Positions 1 through 8,823 are shown, numbered from the stretch's first letter. The stretch: 64,000 nt of DNA from CANLBN01 sp050633825 (GCA_050633825.1 JBOEHG010000032.1:1-64000); one strand, 5' to 3'. The notes: generated from the sequence alone by a model not told the origin. Made by a program: numbers and translations.

Positions 1-586
1 CAAACTGCATACCTTCAACAACATCAAGCTCGTTTTCTAAGCTGTTACCTTCTTCAACAGTGATAACACCTTCTTTACCCACTTTTTCCATTGCTTCAGC
101 AATGATTGCACCAACGTGCTCATCGCTGTTAGCTGAAATGGTACCGACTTGAGCGATAGACTTGCTATCCGCACAAGGCTGAGCAACTGACTGGATGTGC
201 TCAACAGCTACTGCAACGGCTTTATCAATACCACGCTTAAGATCCATTGGGTTCATGCCTGCTGCAACCGACTTTAAACCTTCGTTCAAAATAGACTGGG
301 CAAGTACTGTTGCTGTTGTGGTTCCGTCACCTGCATCATCAGATGCTTTTGACGCAACTTCTTTGGCCATCTGGGCGCCCATATTTTCGAACTTGTCTTG
401 TAGTTCGATTTCTTTTGCTACCGAGACACCATCTTTAGTGACGGTAGGCGCACCGAATGATTTATCTAATACAACGTTACGACCTTTAGGGCCTAGAGTT
501 GTTTTTACTGCGTCTGCAAGAACATTTACGCCGGCCAACATTCTCTGACGAGCGCTATCACCGAATTGTACGTCTTTAGCTGCCAT
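1..586 (-). CDS. groL: Chaperonin GroEL, 60 kDa subunit (N-terminal part, cut by window edge)
   Basis: The reading frame starts at an ATG whose complement lies at 584-586 and runs off the left edge, giving about 195 N-terminal residues. The start reads MAAKDVQFGDSARQRML, and the ATP-binding motif with key residues GDGTTT follows near residue 86, as in all GroEL. GroEL forms the double-ring ATP-driven folding chamber of the cytosol and works with the GroES lid. It lies 80 nt downstream of groS and shares its heat-shock promoter. Only the equatorial and start of the intermediate domain are visible, so intactness of the rest cannot be judged. Confidence 0.97.
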   Translation of the reverse strand, partial: MAAKDVQFGDSARQRMLAGVNVLADAVKTTLGPKGRNVVLDKSFGAPTVTKDGVSVAKEIELQDKFENMGAQMAKEVASKASDDAGDGTTTATVLAQSILNEGLKSVAAGMNPMDLKRGIDKAVAVAVEHIQSVAQPCADSKSIAQVGTISANSDEHVGAIIAEAMEKVGKEGVITVEEGNSLENELDVVEGMQF

Positions 587-666
587 GATTTTTTACCTTA
601 AATTTTTACTGTTTCAAGAAGTTTGAATTAATTATTCACTGTTAATGAGTTATCGCTATGCGTAAC

Positions 667-957
667 TTATTTAACGATGGCTTTAATATCCGATTCGCTT
701 AAAATAATGAGCTCTTCACCGTCGACTTCGATAGTGTCGCTGCCTGCATACTTACCAAATACAATGACATCACCGACGCTAACATCGACTGGACGTACAT
801 CACCATTATCCAGAATACGGCCATTACCTACGGCAATCACTTCACCTTGATTGGGTTTTTCTTTCGCTGAACCAGGAAGCACGATACCACCAGCAGAAGT
901 CGCTTCTTCTTCCTGACGACGAACGACAACACGGTCGTGTAGAGGACGAATGTTCAT
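667..957 (-). CDS. groS: Co-chaperonin GroES, 10 kDa subunit
   Basis: This 96-residue protein starts MNIRPLHDRVVVRR, the family signature, and includes the mobile-loop segment around residues 17-32 (EEEATSAGGIVLPGSA). The frame is open 11 codons further upstream, but the ATG at 957 is chosen because a GGAGAAT ribosome-binding site lies just before it and because GroES normally starts there. GroES caps the GroEL cavity. It is the first gene of the groS-groL operon, transcribed from the sigma-32 promoter at 1077-1104. Confidence 0.98.
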   Translation of the reverse strand: MNIRPLHDRVVVRRQEEEATSAGGIVLPGSAKEKPNQGEVIAVGNGRILDNGDVRPVDVSVGDVIVFGKYAGSDTIEVDGEELIILSESDIKAIVK

Positions 958-1076
958 ATTATTGATTCTCCAATAAGCTGTTTTGAACAATAAACAGGGT
1001 TTGATTAAAAGTTATAGTTATCTAGCACAGACTGATCAAAAATCAATCAGCGCTAAAGAATTAATAGTCGAGTCCT

Positions 1077-1104
1077 AAATGGGGACAGGGTGTAGCATTT
1101 CAAG
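1077..1104 (-). promoter_or_regulatory. Sigma-32 (RpoH) heat-shock promoter of groS-groL
   Basis: Read on the minus strand, the -35 element is CTTGAAA (complement of 1098-1104) and the -10 element is CCCCATTT (complement of 1077-1084), separated by 13 nt. This matches the RpoH consensus CTTGAAA - 13 to 14 nt - CCCCATNT almost perfectly. It lies just after the fxsA stop and about 120 nt before groS. I see no convincing CIRCE inverted repeat between it and groS, so control by HrcA is not indicated. Confidence 0.9.
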
Positions 1105-1126
1105 CATAAAAGATAAATTTTTAACA

Positions 1127-1591
1127 TTAATCTTGATGGCGCTCGAAATCACCATCAATCACATGGTTACTTTTAGGCCCTTGTGGGTCTGCGGCTCCAT
1201 TTGTAGGACGCTGAAAGCCTTGAGTACGAAAGCTGGCAGAGCGAAAAAGGTGCTTTGAAAAGAAGCGAATCACAACAGTACGGACGCCCGGGGTTAAGCA
1301 GGCAAAACCAATAGCATCGGTAATAAAGCCAGGCGTTAGTAATAAGGCACCACCAATAGCAAAAAACAACCCATCCGCCATTTCACGGGCAGGGACTTCA
1401 TTAGCCGCTAATTTTTGTCTAGCGCTGAGTAAGGCTCCTCGCCCTTGGTATTTGAGAAGTGTTATACCAATACAGGCGGTCAATAACACCAAGCCTATGG
1501 TCAATAGAGGCCCGATAATTCCCCCAACTGTAATCAAAACCCACATTTCAAGAATGGGCATGACAATAAATAGTAATAGTAGCGCTTTCAA
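1127..1591 (-). CDS. fxsA: FxsA family inner-membrane protein
   Basis: The 154-residue product starts MKALLLLFIVMPILEMWVLI and has hydrophobic segments at about 3-45 and 75-100, then a polar tail, the FxsA layout (E. coli FxsA is 158 residues). FxsA is a cytoplasmic-membrane protein whose overproduction relieves phage T7 exclusion by F plasmids; its normal role is unclear. The start is a TTG at 1591, preceded by GGAG at 6 nt; the frame is open to 1672, but the extra 27 residues have no family counterpart. In Pseudomonas fxsA also sits beside groES. It ends immediately before the heat-shock promoter, so it is outside the heat-shock transcript. Confidence 0.85.
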   Translation of the reverse strand: MKALLLLFIVMPILEMWVLITVGGIIGPLLTIGLVLLTACIGITLLKYQGRGALLSARQKLAANEVPAREMADGLFFAIGGALLLTPGFITDAIGFACLTPGVRTVVIRFFSKHLFRSASFRTQGFQRPTNGAADPQGPKSNHVIDGDFERHQD

Positions 1592-1688
1592 TGTGCACTC
1601 CGATAGAAAGACAATGAAAATAGATATGGTGTCATCACACGTGATTGCAAGGGGGCATCTGCTTAAGCCCACAGAAAACGTGAAAGTG

Positions 1689-3008
1689 TCAGTCTTTAAT
1701 ACGCTTGGATAAGTAGAGCAACAATAACAGTGATGGAATTACCATTACGGAAGTGATAATAAAAAACACCACCCAATCACCTTGAAGGTAGTCAACCATA
1801 ACACCGCTAAATGCTGCAAGTGTTGTACGCCCCAAATTTCCCAAAGAAGCCAGTAAGGCATATTGTGTTGCCGTATAGGCACGGTTGGTCATATAGGAAA
1901 TAAATGAAACAAAAGTAACTGTAGCAAATGAGGCTGTAAAATTATCAACAATAATAGTGGCCGCAAATAGTGTTTTGTCAGGCCCCACTATAGCAATCCA
2001 TGAAAACATAAGATTAGTGGCTGCCATGGCGATACCACTGATCATCAAACCTTTAATAATGCCAAAGCGAATATTAAGTGCACTGGCAATAAGAGAGAAA
2101 ATGATAATGACCCACCAACCAATCATTTTCGAGTAGATCCCTATATCCGTATTACTAAAGCCGATCTCCTTATAGAAGACAATAGACATACGTCCTAAAA
2201 ATGCCTCTCCAATTTTAAAGGCAAAGACAAACAGTAAAACAACAAAAGCAAGAGTAAGACCGTTGCGTTGAAAAAATTCTGCAATAGGTTTAATAACGGT
2301 ATTAATAAACCAGGCGGTAATATTTGTTACGTCATGACTCTTATTAACATTGTCATTGATACTTTTACCAGCATTCACCCCGCGATTATTTTTAGGCTCA
2401 CGGATATACAATACAAAGGCTATGCTCAGTAAAATAAATAACGATAAAAACAGATACACATGCTTCCACTCAATGTTTGCTTGATCTGATAAGATCAATG
2501 CAAAAGCCCCAGGTAAAGAATAGCCTGTCCACCACCCACTTGTTGTCATTGCAGCAGCAGCCGGTATTTTATCTTTTTCAGCCTCATCCATAACTTCGAT
2601 ACGATAAGCATCTATTGCTATATCCTGAGTAGCAGAAGCCACAGCAATACCTAAGGCAAGAATACTGGTCCAAACTAAGCTGACCCCCGGCTGGGTGAAT
2701 GCGATACAAAGCACCAAGATCAAGAGCACAATTTGCATCAACAAGATCCAGCTTCGCCTGCGCCCCAGACTTGAGAAAAATGATACTTTATAAGCATCCA
2801 GTAACGGAGCCCATAAAAAATTAATCGCATAAACAATAAAAACTGAACCAAAAAAACCAATGGCAGAACGAGTCAAACCGGCTTCTTGCAACCAAGCTGT
2901 CATTGCAGAACCAATTAAGACCCAAGGAAAGCCACTCAAAGCCCCGAGGAAAAAGACAATCAGCAAGCGCTTATCTTTATAGAGAGAGAGGTATTGGTAA
3001 ATATTCAA
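1689..3008 (-). CDS. ampG: AmpG-like muropeptide permease (MFS transporter)
   Basis: This 439-residue polytopic protein has about 12 membrane segments. Its N-terminus (FFLGALSGFPWVLIGSAMTAWL) matches AmpG, which imports GlcNAc-anhydroMurNAc peptides from the periplasm for peptidoglycan recycling. Family-typical is the PxxDAY/DIAIDAYR region near residues 68-130. The apparent start is a TTG at 3008 with no clear ribosome-binding site, but the N-terminal length fits the family. It is 33 nt downstream of yajQ. ampD, coding for the amidase that processes the imported muropeptides, lies three genes upstream in the same run. Confidence 0.88.
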   Translation of the reverse strand: MNIYQYLSLYKDKRLLIVFFLGALSGFPWVLIGSAMTAWLQEAGLTRSAIGFFGSVFIVYAINFLWAPLLDAYKVSFFSSLGRRRSWILLMQIVLLILVLCIAFTQPGVSLVWTSILALGIAVASATQDIAIDAYRIEVMDEAEKDKIPAAAAMTTSGWWTGYSLPGAFALILSDQANIEWKHVYLFLSLFILLSIAFVLYIREPKNNRGVNAGKSINDNVNKSHDVTNITAWFINTVIKPIAEFFQRNGLTLAFVVLLFVFAFKIGEAFLGRMSIVFYKEIGFSNTDIGIYSKMIGWWVIIIFSLIASALNIRFGIIKGLMISGIAMAATNLMFSWIAIVGPDKTLFAATIIVDNFTASFATVTFVSFISYMTNRAYTATQYALLASLGNLGRTTLAAFSGVMVDYLQGDWVVFFIITSVMVIPSLLLLLYLSKRIKD

Positions 3009-3041
3009 AATTTGAGAATCGAATTATTATGGAAGATGACA

Positions 3042-3524
3042 TTAATCCCTGAAATTATTAAATTGTAGTGGCATTTCTAACTTTTCTTCCCTTAACATAG
3101 CAATAACCTGTTGCAGGTCATCGCGTTTCTTGCCTGTCACACGGACTTGATCACCTTGGATTTGTGACTGTACTTTTAGCTTTTTATCTTTAATTAACTT
3201 TACAATTTTCTTCGCTAACAAAGATTCCAAACCCGTGCGGACAGTCACTTCTTGCCTGACTTGTTTTCCTAGAGGTTTAGGCTCTGCAATATCTAGGCAT
3301 TTAATATCAATATTATTTTTAACCAAGGCAGATTGCAGCATATCTAACATTTGTTGAAGCTGAAAATCGACCTCAGCCCACACGGTGACTACGAAATCAT
3401 TACGCTCAAATTTTGCGTCTACGCCTTTAAAATCGAAACGTGTTGTTATAATTCTATTGGCCTGATCAACAGCATTCGTCAAAATATGCTTATCAACCTC
3501 AGAAACAATATCAAATGATGGCAT
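3042..3524 (-). CDS. yajQ: YajQ family nucleotide-binding protein
   Basis: The 160-residue sequence starts MPSFDIVSEVDKHIL and ends with a short acidic/hydrophobic tail, the exact length and start of YajQ (DUF520). The family has two ferredoxin-like domains; homologues bind nucleotides, and in Xanthomonas a homologue acts as a cyclic-di-GMP-responsive transcription co-factor. The ATG is preceded by a strong GGGGGGAAG ribosome-binding site. No partner regulator is adjacent, so a specific role here cannot be assigned. Confidence 0.95.
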   Translation of the reverse strand: MPSFDIVSEVDKHILTNAVDQANRIITTRFDFKGVDAKFERNDFVVTVWAEVDFQLQQMLDMLQSALVKNNIDIKCLDIAEPKPLGKQVRQEVTVRTGLESLLAKKIVKLIKDKKLKVQSQIQGDQVRVTGKKRDDLQQVIAMLREEKLEMPLQFNNFRD

Positions 3525-3573
3525 AACTTCCCCCCTTTATTTCACCTAATGTTTGGCAGTGTACCGTATTTTA

Positions 3574-4200
3574 TTATTCACAAGCGCATTTTTGCCAAAT
3601 AGGCACATTAAACGTTTGTAGTAATTGTGTCGTTTCCAGTAATGGTAGACCGACAACAGATGAGTAACTGCCTTTTATCTGTTCGACAAATATTGCACCT
3701 AAACCTTGAATACCATAACCACCGGCCTTATCCGATGGCTCACCGGTTTGCCAATAATCGTCTGCTTCTTCGTGAGTCAGTGTCCGAAAGGTCACTTCGG
3801 TTATATTCAATACTGTTTTCTGCTCACGATCATTCACAAGCGATACGCTGGTCATTACTTTGTGTGACTGGCCAGATAAGCTGAGTAGCATATCAACCGC
3901 ATTCGCTTTTGATCTTGGCTTTTCAAGAACCTCATTATTTAACACAACAATAGTATCTGCGCCCATTACAGGTTTGCTATTTAAGAGCGCTTTGTGTTCT
4001 TCCAATCCGGCACTGGCTTTAAGTAAGGATAAACGCTGCACATAACACTCAGGTGATTCTTGCGGCTCTCGTTGCTCTAGGACATCAACCGTAAGCACAT
4101 CAAAATTAACACCGATCTGACTCAAAAGCTCACGTCGCCGAGGTGATCTTGAAGCTAAGTAGATATCAGCGGAAGGGTTTATACCTGAAGGTTTAGACAT
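3574..4200 (-). CDS. maf: Maf family nucleoside triphosphate pyrophosphatase (YhdE type, dTTP/UTP)
   Basis: This 208-residue protein has the Maf nucleotide-binding motif ASRSPRRRELL at residues 16-26, the catalytic Asp in GADTIV (D82) and the C-terminal block KAGGYGIQGLGAIFV. The latter and the EQREPQES segment fit the YhdE subgroup, which hydrolyses dTTP, UTP and modified pyrimidine triphosphates to monophosphates; the YceF subgroup prefers m7GTP. It is a cytosolic housekeeping or septum-related protein. Its end is 49 nt before yajQ and its ATG is 3 nt after the ampD stop, so ampD and maf are surely cotranscribed. Confidence 0.94.
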   Translation of the reverse strand: MSKPSGINPSADIYLASRSPRRRELLSQIGVNFDVLTVDVLEQREPQESPECYVQRLSLLKASAGLEEHKALLNSKPVMGADTIVVLNNEVLEKPRSKANAVDMLLSLSGQSHKVMTSVSLVNDREQKTVLNITEVTFRTLTHEEADDYWQTGEPSDKAGGYGIQGLGAIFVEQIKGSYSSVVGLPLLETTQLLQTFNVPIWQKCACE

Positions 4201-4203
4201 TAT

Positions 4204-4785
4204 TTACGCCAATAATTTACGGTAGAGCTGCCAGTCAAACGCTTCACCGGGATCTGTTTTTCGCCCGGGAGCAATATCACTATGACCAACAATACGATCG
4301 CGACTCATCAAGGGGAACTGTTTCAACAATGCTTGTGTCACTTCAGATAAGAGCACATATTGCTGTTGCGTAAAAGGAATTGTATCAGCACCTTCTAACT
4401 CGATGCCGATTGAAAAGTCATTGCAATTATGGCGACTCTCAAAGCAAGAGGCTCCTGCATGCCATGCTCGCTTATCAAAGGGGACAAACTGTATAAGCTC
4501 GCCTTCACGGGTAATTAACAAATGAGATGAAACTTCCATACCGCTGATTTGTTGAAAATACTCGTGCTGAGAACAATCGAGCTGGTTACAAAAAAATTGC
4601 TCAACATAGCCACCCCCAAATTGCTCAGGCGGCAAGCTAATATTATGAATCACCAATAGGCTAACATCGTCGATATCAGGCCGGTCATTATAATTAGGGG
4701 AGTCAACACGACGGGCAGCATTTATCCAACCATCGCGTATAGATAAGTCTGTTTCATCGGAGGAATGAATGGTATTGATAGACAA
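4204..4785 (-). CDS. ampD: 1,6-anhydro-N-acetylmuramyl-L-alanine amidase AmpD
   Basis: AmpD cleaves the stem peptide from anhydro-MurNAc in the cytosol during wall recycling and so keeps AmpR-type beta-lactamase inducers low. Zinc ligands are visible as H47 (LVIHNISLPP), H168 and D178 (VGHSDIAPGRKTDPG), with the catalytic Glu at E129 (GIELEG). The 193-residue form carries about 15 extra N-terminal residues relative to E. coli. Its start is a TTG at 4785, seven nt after an AGG, with an in-frame stop not far upstream. ampD-maf are adjacent and ampG is in the same run. No ampR or beta-lactamase gene is seen here. Confidence 0.95.
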   Translation of the reverse strand: MSINTIHSSDETDLSIRDGWINAARRVDSPNYNDRPDIDDVSLLVIHNISLPPEQFGGGYVEQFFCNQLDCSQHEYFQQISGMEVSSHLLITREGELIQFVPFDKRAWHAGASCFESRHNCNDFSIGIELEGADTIPFTQQQYVLLSEVTQALLKQFPLMSRDRIVGHSDIAPGRKTDPGEAFDWQLYRKLLA

Positions 4786-4867
4786 AATAGTACCTGAAAA
4801 TGCCCGCTTTTAGCGGACATCATAACTCAGGGTTAAATGTAAGTTAAGGTATTTTAACGAGGAAGGC

Positions 4868-7483
4868 TTAACGCGTTTTACGTAGATTAGTAATTACTGA
4901 TTCTAATGCACGATCAAATAACATACCGTCATCAAGGGTTCTCAACTGACCGGCTTGTAACTGTAAGGCTAAGGTATCGCGCGTTTCTTCTGCAACTTTA
5001 ACTCCGGCACGATTGACAAAAATATATTTACCGGTACCACGTATAATCGCAGCCAAGCGACAACGGTATGCCGTTGCGCCTTGATCTATTTTTTCAAACC
5101 ATACACCAACAGTAAAATTATCAACAAGATTGACATATTGAGCATCAACTTTGATTGGCTCTTCTGTAGGCTGAACAAGTGCCTGCTCTTGCTTCTGAGG
5201 CTCTTCAGGTACGGTTTCTTGCTCTGCTTTTAAAATAGGCTCATTTGCGACTGGCGTTGTTGAAACAACAGGCTCTTCAACAACCTGAGCTTCATTTATA
5301 TTAGACTTATTAAGAGGCTCTTCCAGCTGAGGGGCTGTATTTGCTACTGGCTGATCTTGCTCCTGACTAAGGGTTTGATCGCCTTCTTTCACGGCTACAT
5401 TTTCTTCTAGCACCTGTTCTTCTGGTGTACTTTCTTCTGCTACACGTTCTTCTGATAAATGAAGCGCTTCATTGACATCAACTGCCTCTTCGACAATAAC
5501 CGGAGGATTACGATACTGATCAAGTAAGACTTCATGATGCGCGGTAAACTTGTCAATAAACCGTGCTTGTTTGGCTGGGTTAAATGAAATGCTCTCCAAG
5601 CCTTTTTTAATAGACACTTGCAAGCGAGGCAATAAGCTAACTAATTTAGCCTCATGCTTATCGCTCTTGATAGGCAGTGCACTCCAAACTAACTCTTTAG
5701 CGACATTAAAGGCATTTTGCCATTGCTTACTATTTTCGCCCTGACGCATATAAATCAAAAACAAAATATTTGACCAAGGACCTTGAACAAAACTGATAAA
5801 TGCTTCAGGCAATTCCCTCCCGGTAATCAACCGCCCTAATTGCGCATCAACTTTTTGGCGCCCTATTTCAGCTTTCGCTTTACCGTCTTCGGCATCAATA
5901 GCGCGCTTCTCGAATAACATGGCGCGGCGACGTTCTTTTTCTTGGAAAGCAATAAAGTCTGTCAGCAATAAGGTAAACAACTCAAAGTTGCTCTCAAACT
6001 CTTCCAATACTTTAGATACGATTGATTCTATTTTGCTCAGTAAAGGGTCACGTTTTTCACTATTAACATCACCGGCCCAACCAATGGATGCAGTGGCCAT
6101 TTCATTTAGTAAGCGTCTGGCAGGGTGCCCTTCTTTTTTGAAAAACTCATCATCTGCAATGGCAACTTTGATAAAGGGGATTTGCAAGCGAGATAGTAAA
6201 AGTTTAACCGGGTCGGGTAGACTATTATCCTCAAGAATATAAGAAAACAGCATATCCACCAATTTCATAACATCTTCAGAGCGCTCATCAACTAACTCTT
6301 CACCCGTTGCTGACTGAATGGCACTTTGAATATGTTCGCTCGTTAGTAACTGAGCCTGCCCTTCACGCAGGCTTTCTGATATTGGCGCTTCTTGTAACTG
6401 TTGCTGTTGCAATTGAGATAGCGCTGCTAATAGGCCATAAGAAATTTCATCAACTGAATAGCCTTCCTGAACACTCCCTACATAAGAAGTCTCAGAGAAA
6501 TTGGATTGAGGCGCTGTGCTGGCTGCTTGAGGCTTCAACAATGACTGCAATGTCGCATACAAACCGGTAGCAACATTATCAACAGATGGCTCCGGCATAT
6601 CAATATCGGATGGCGATGATGAAGGTACCTGCATTGAGGCATTTGTCACCATAGGCGGTGTTGGCATAGCAGGCGCCGGTCTTTTTTGCTTAACCGGTGC
6701 TACACCTCTACTTCTCGTACTAGGGACAGGGACACCCTGTTCACTCAAGTTACGATTAACTTCATTCAATACTGAAGCCAAGTCATTCATGACATAGCGT
6801 TCAAACAATTTGAATAAAACCAGCTTAGCCTTAATATCTACGTCAATTTTATTTGAGGCTTCGACAAAGCTATCCGCTAATAAGCGGGGTGAAAATGGGT
6901 TATTTTTCTCTGAAATTTCGGAGGGCAATAGCGATGCCATGCGCAAACTCACGCCACGCAATGCACTCTTGTTTTTTGCCCAGGATTTACTGACTAGCGA
7001 ATCAATCGCCACTAATTCTTCGAGTTCATCTTTACTGACGAGGGATAGATCGTCAGTATCTAGATCAACACCACCAGTGCCAAATTCATCTGTGGCAGAT
7101 TGGTTATGATAGGCAGGCGAGCTAATTTCAACATTATCAGCAAGCAGGGCTGCAAAATTTTGATCAATTTGATAAATAAAAGACTTTTCCATGCTGCGGC
7201 GCTGGATACGCACTTCACGCATAGATTCAAAGAATACATTTTGCTCAAGATTACTTGTCGCACGGTCCGCTAGCTCAAATAGAGCATCATCGACATGGTC
7301 AAATAAGTTTTGGATGGATGCCTTAAAATGTGACTGGGCCACGCCATGAACCTGCTGCACAGGCTGAGGCAATCTAGCAATACCGTCTCGAATCGCTGCC
7401 TTCATAACGGCATCACTCTGCGCATTACGGGACCGGTCTGAATGTAAGGGAATAACTTTGGCATTACCAGAATTGGTACTCAT
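4868..7483 (-). CDS. DUF1631 family protein, large cytosolic protein with PilZ-like tail
   Basis: This 871-residue protein has the DUF1631 body at about 15-660, a Glu/Pro/Gln-rich linker at about 665-785 and a compact C-terminal beta-rich module at about 790-871. That tail resembles the PilZ-like tail described for this family; I do not see a clean RxxxR / DxSxxG cyclic-di-GMP motif. No signal peptide or membrane segment is seen. A gene of this family lies between ampD and nadC in Pseudomonas (PA4523 position), so it is an old resident. Function is unknown; a link to cyclic-di-GMP or nearby type IV pili is inference. Its ATG is divergent from nadC across 291 nt. Confidence 0.82.
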   Translation of the reverse strand: MSTNSGNAKVIPLHSDRSRNAQSDAVMKAAIRDGIARLPQPVQQVHGVAQSHFKASIQNLFDHVDDALFELADRATSNLEQNVFFESMREVRIQRRSMEKSFIYQIDQNFAALLADNVEISSPAYHNQSATDEFGTGGVDLDTDDLSLVSKDELEELVAIDSLVSKSWAKNKSALRGVSLRMASLLPSEISEKNNPFSPRLLADSFVEASNKIDVDIKAKLVLFKLFERYVMNDLASVLNEVNRNLSEQGVPVPSTRSRGVAPVKQKRPAPAMPTPPMVTNASMQVPSSSPSDIDMPEPSVDNVATGLYATLQSLLKPQAASTAPQSNFSETSYVGSVQEGYSVDEISYGLLAALSQLQQQQLQEAPISESLREGQAQLLTSEHIQSAIQSATGEELVDERSEDVMKLVDMLFSYILEDNSLPDPVKLLLSRLQIPFIKVAIADDEFFKKEGHPARRLLNEMATASIGWAGDVNSEKRDPLLSKIESIVSKVLEEFESNFELFTLLLTDFIAFQEKERRRAMLFEKRAIDAEDGKAKAEIGRQKVDAQLGRLITGRELPEAFISFVQGPWSNILFLIYMRQGENSKQWQNAFNVAKELVWSALPIKSDKHEAKLVSLLPRLQVSIKKGLESISFNPAKQARFIDKFTAHHEVLLDQYRNPPVIVEEAVDVNEALHLSEERVAEESTPEEQVLEENVAVKEGDQTLSQEQDQPVANTAPQLEEPLNKSNINEAQVVEEPVVSTTPVANEPILKAEQETVPEEPQKQEQALVQPTEEPIKVDAQYVNLVDNFTVGVWFEKIDQGATAYRCRLAAIIRGTGKYIFVNRAGVKVAEETRDTLALQLQAGQLRTLDDGMLFDRALESVITNLRKTR

Positions 7484-7774
7484 ACTTCTGCCTACAACAT
7501 ATAGTAATCAGTGGTTTACAATTAACGACATCATTGTCTACCTAAAATCCTGTTACCTGTTTACCAGTATACGCGACAATAATAACCCGTACAGGAGCAA
7601 AATTAAATATCGGGATGTTGGTCACAAACCAACCATTAACTAGTCTATAGTTTAAAAAATGTTCTAAAAAAGCCTTAATTTGAGCCTTTTTAACATATGA
7701 GGCTTAACAGCCCATGCAGCCTAAGATCATAGTCTATATAATCATTTTTTTCTTACAAAATCATAAAACTATCC
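7484..7774. other. Divergent intergenic region, DUF1631 gene / nadC
   Basis: These 291 bases separate two divergent genes and must hold both promoters. The stretch is AT-rich, with several T and A runs around 7655-7770. I could not pick a -35/-10 pair with confidence on either strand and saw no gene, repeat or recognisable riboswitch. Confidence 0.5.
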
Positions 7775-8656
7775 ATGCCTACAATGTCTTCCATTAAACC
7801 CACATTAAACCCCGACTTACAACACGATATTCAACAAATGGTGACTATTGCCTTAGAAGAAGATATTAAGGGTGGTGATATAACGGCTGAGTTAATACCC
7901 CAACAGGAAAGTGCCAAAGCAACTATTATTACCCGCGAAGACGGCATATTATCTGGCCAAGCTTGGGTTAATGAAGTGTTTTACCAGTTGGATAAGACGT
8001 CAAACAATAACACCACACTCGCATGGCATGCCAGTGATGGTGACAAAATCTCAGCTGATAGCCCCTTGTTTGAAATCGTAGGGAATGCCAGAACCTTACT
8101 CACTGGCGAACGCACGGCCTTAAACTTTTTACAGCTATTATCCGGCACAGCCACTACCTGCTCTCATTACGCTGAGCTCGTCAAACATACACAGGTCAAA
8201 CTGCTCGATACCCGCAAAACCATCCCCGGACTGAGAACGGCACAAAAGTATGCTGTCACTTGTGGTGGTTGTTATAACCACCGTATTGGCTTGTTCGATG
8301 CCTTTTTGATTAAAGAAAATCATATTGCCGCTTGTGGTGGTATTACCCAAGCTATTCAAATAGCGAAGCAAAATCACCCTGACAAACCGGTAGAAGTAGA
8401 GGTAGAAAGCCTGCAAGAACTGGAAACCGCCCTATCTGCTGATGCTGATATCGTCATGTTAGATAATTTTTCATTGGCAGATTTAAGGAAAGGTGTGGAC
8501 ATCACTCAAAATAAAGCAAAACTTGAGGCCTCCGGGGGAATAAATCAAAACACACTAGTGCCTATTGCTGAAACAGGAGTGGATTATATTTCTATCGGTG
8601 CATTAACCAAGGATTGTAAAGCACTGGATTTATCGATGCGAGTTCATAAAATATAA
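7775..8656 (+). CDS. nadC: Quinolinate phosphoribosyltransferase (decarboxylating)
   Basis: NadC converts quinolinate and PRPP to nicotinate mononucleotide, CO2 and pyrophosphate in de novo NAD synthesis. The 293-residue protein shows the phosphoribosyl-binding residues: ER at 112-113, DTRKT at 145-149, K158, HR at 169-170, K180 in LIKENH, and the late LDNF and SGGI segments. An ATG three codons later (7784) could also serve as start. It stands alone, divergent from the DUF1631 gene and converging on pilA, with a bidirectional terminator after it. nadA and nadB are not in the window. Confidence 0.96.
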   Translation: MPTMSSIKPTLNPDLQHDIQQMVTIALEEDIKGGDITAELIPQQESAKATIITREDGILSGQAWVNEVFYQLDKTSNNNTTLAWHASDGDKISADSPLFEIVGNARTLLTGERTALNFLQLLSGTATTCSHYAELVKHTQVKLLDTRKTIPGLRTAQKYAVTCGGCYNHRIGLFDAFLIKENHIAACGGITQAIQIAKQNHPDKPVEVEVESLQELETALSADADIVMLDNFSLADLRKGVDITQNKAKLEASGGINQNTLVPIAETGVDYISIGALTKDCKALDLSMRVHKI

Positions 8657-8744
8657 GAGCCTATACCTGTATTACGTCTTACTTTTAAAGTGAATCTGTC
8701 ACTTTAAGCTCCAAACCCTTGGGCTAACAGCTTTTCACACACAT

Positions 8745-8776
8745 AAAAAAGCCGAAGTATTTACTTCGGCTTTTTT
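8745..8776. terminator. Bidirectional intrinsic terminator between nadC and pilA
   Basis: A perfect 9-bp stem (GCCGAAGTA, 8751-8759, with TACTTCGGC, 8762-8770) and a two-base loop is flanked by six A on the left and six T on the right. It can therefore stop nadC transcripts (+) and pilA transcripts (-). A weaker 9-bp hairpin without a T run sits upstream at 8685-8707. Confidence 0.92.
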
Positions 8777-8781
8777 ATTTA

Positions 8782-8806
8782 GGCCTATAAACAGTGTTTA
8801 TAGGCC
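8782..8806. repeat. Perfect 12-bp inverted repeat with a 1-base centre, downstream of pilA
   Basis: The arms GGCCTATAAACA (8782-8793) and TGTTTATAGGCC (8795-8806) are exact complements around a single central G. It lies between the pilA stop and the intrinsic terminator. As RNA it could form a 3' stabilising hairpin on the pilA message; as DNA it looks like a dyad operator. No function is proven by sequence. Confidence 0.7.
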
Positions 8807-8823
8807 ACTTTCTGGTTTAAGTA

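Noticed and set aside
195..548. Plus-strand open frame of 117 codons over groL
   Set aside because: Exact antisense of the conserved GroEL frame, no ribosome-binding site and no family resemblance.
7458..7643. Plus-strand open frame of 61 codons in the gap before nadC
   Set aside because: Begins inside the DUF1631 gene on the other strand, no ribosome-binding site and no recognisable product.
8685..8707. 9-bp hairpin TTAAAGTGA / TCACTTTAA after nadC
   Set aside because: No T run and a much better terminator follows 40 bases on; possibly a 3' stabiliser but not supported as a terminator.
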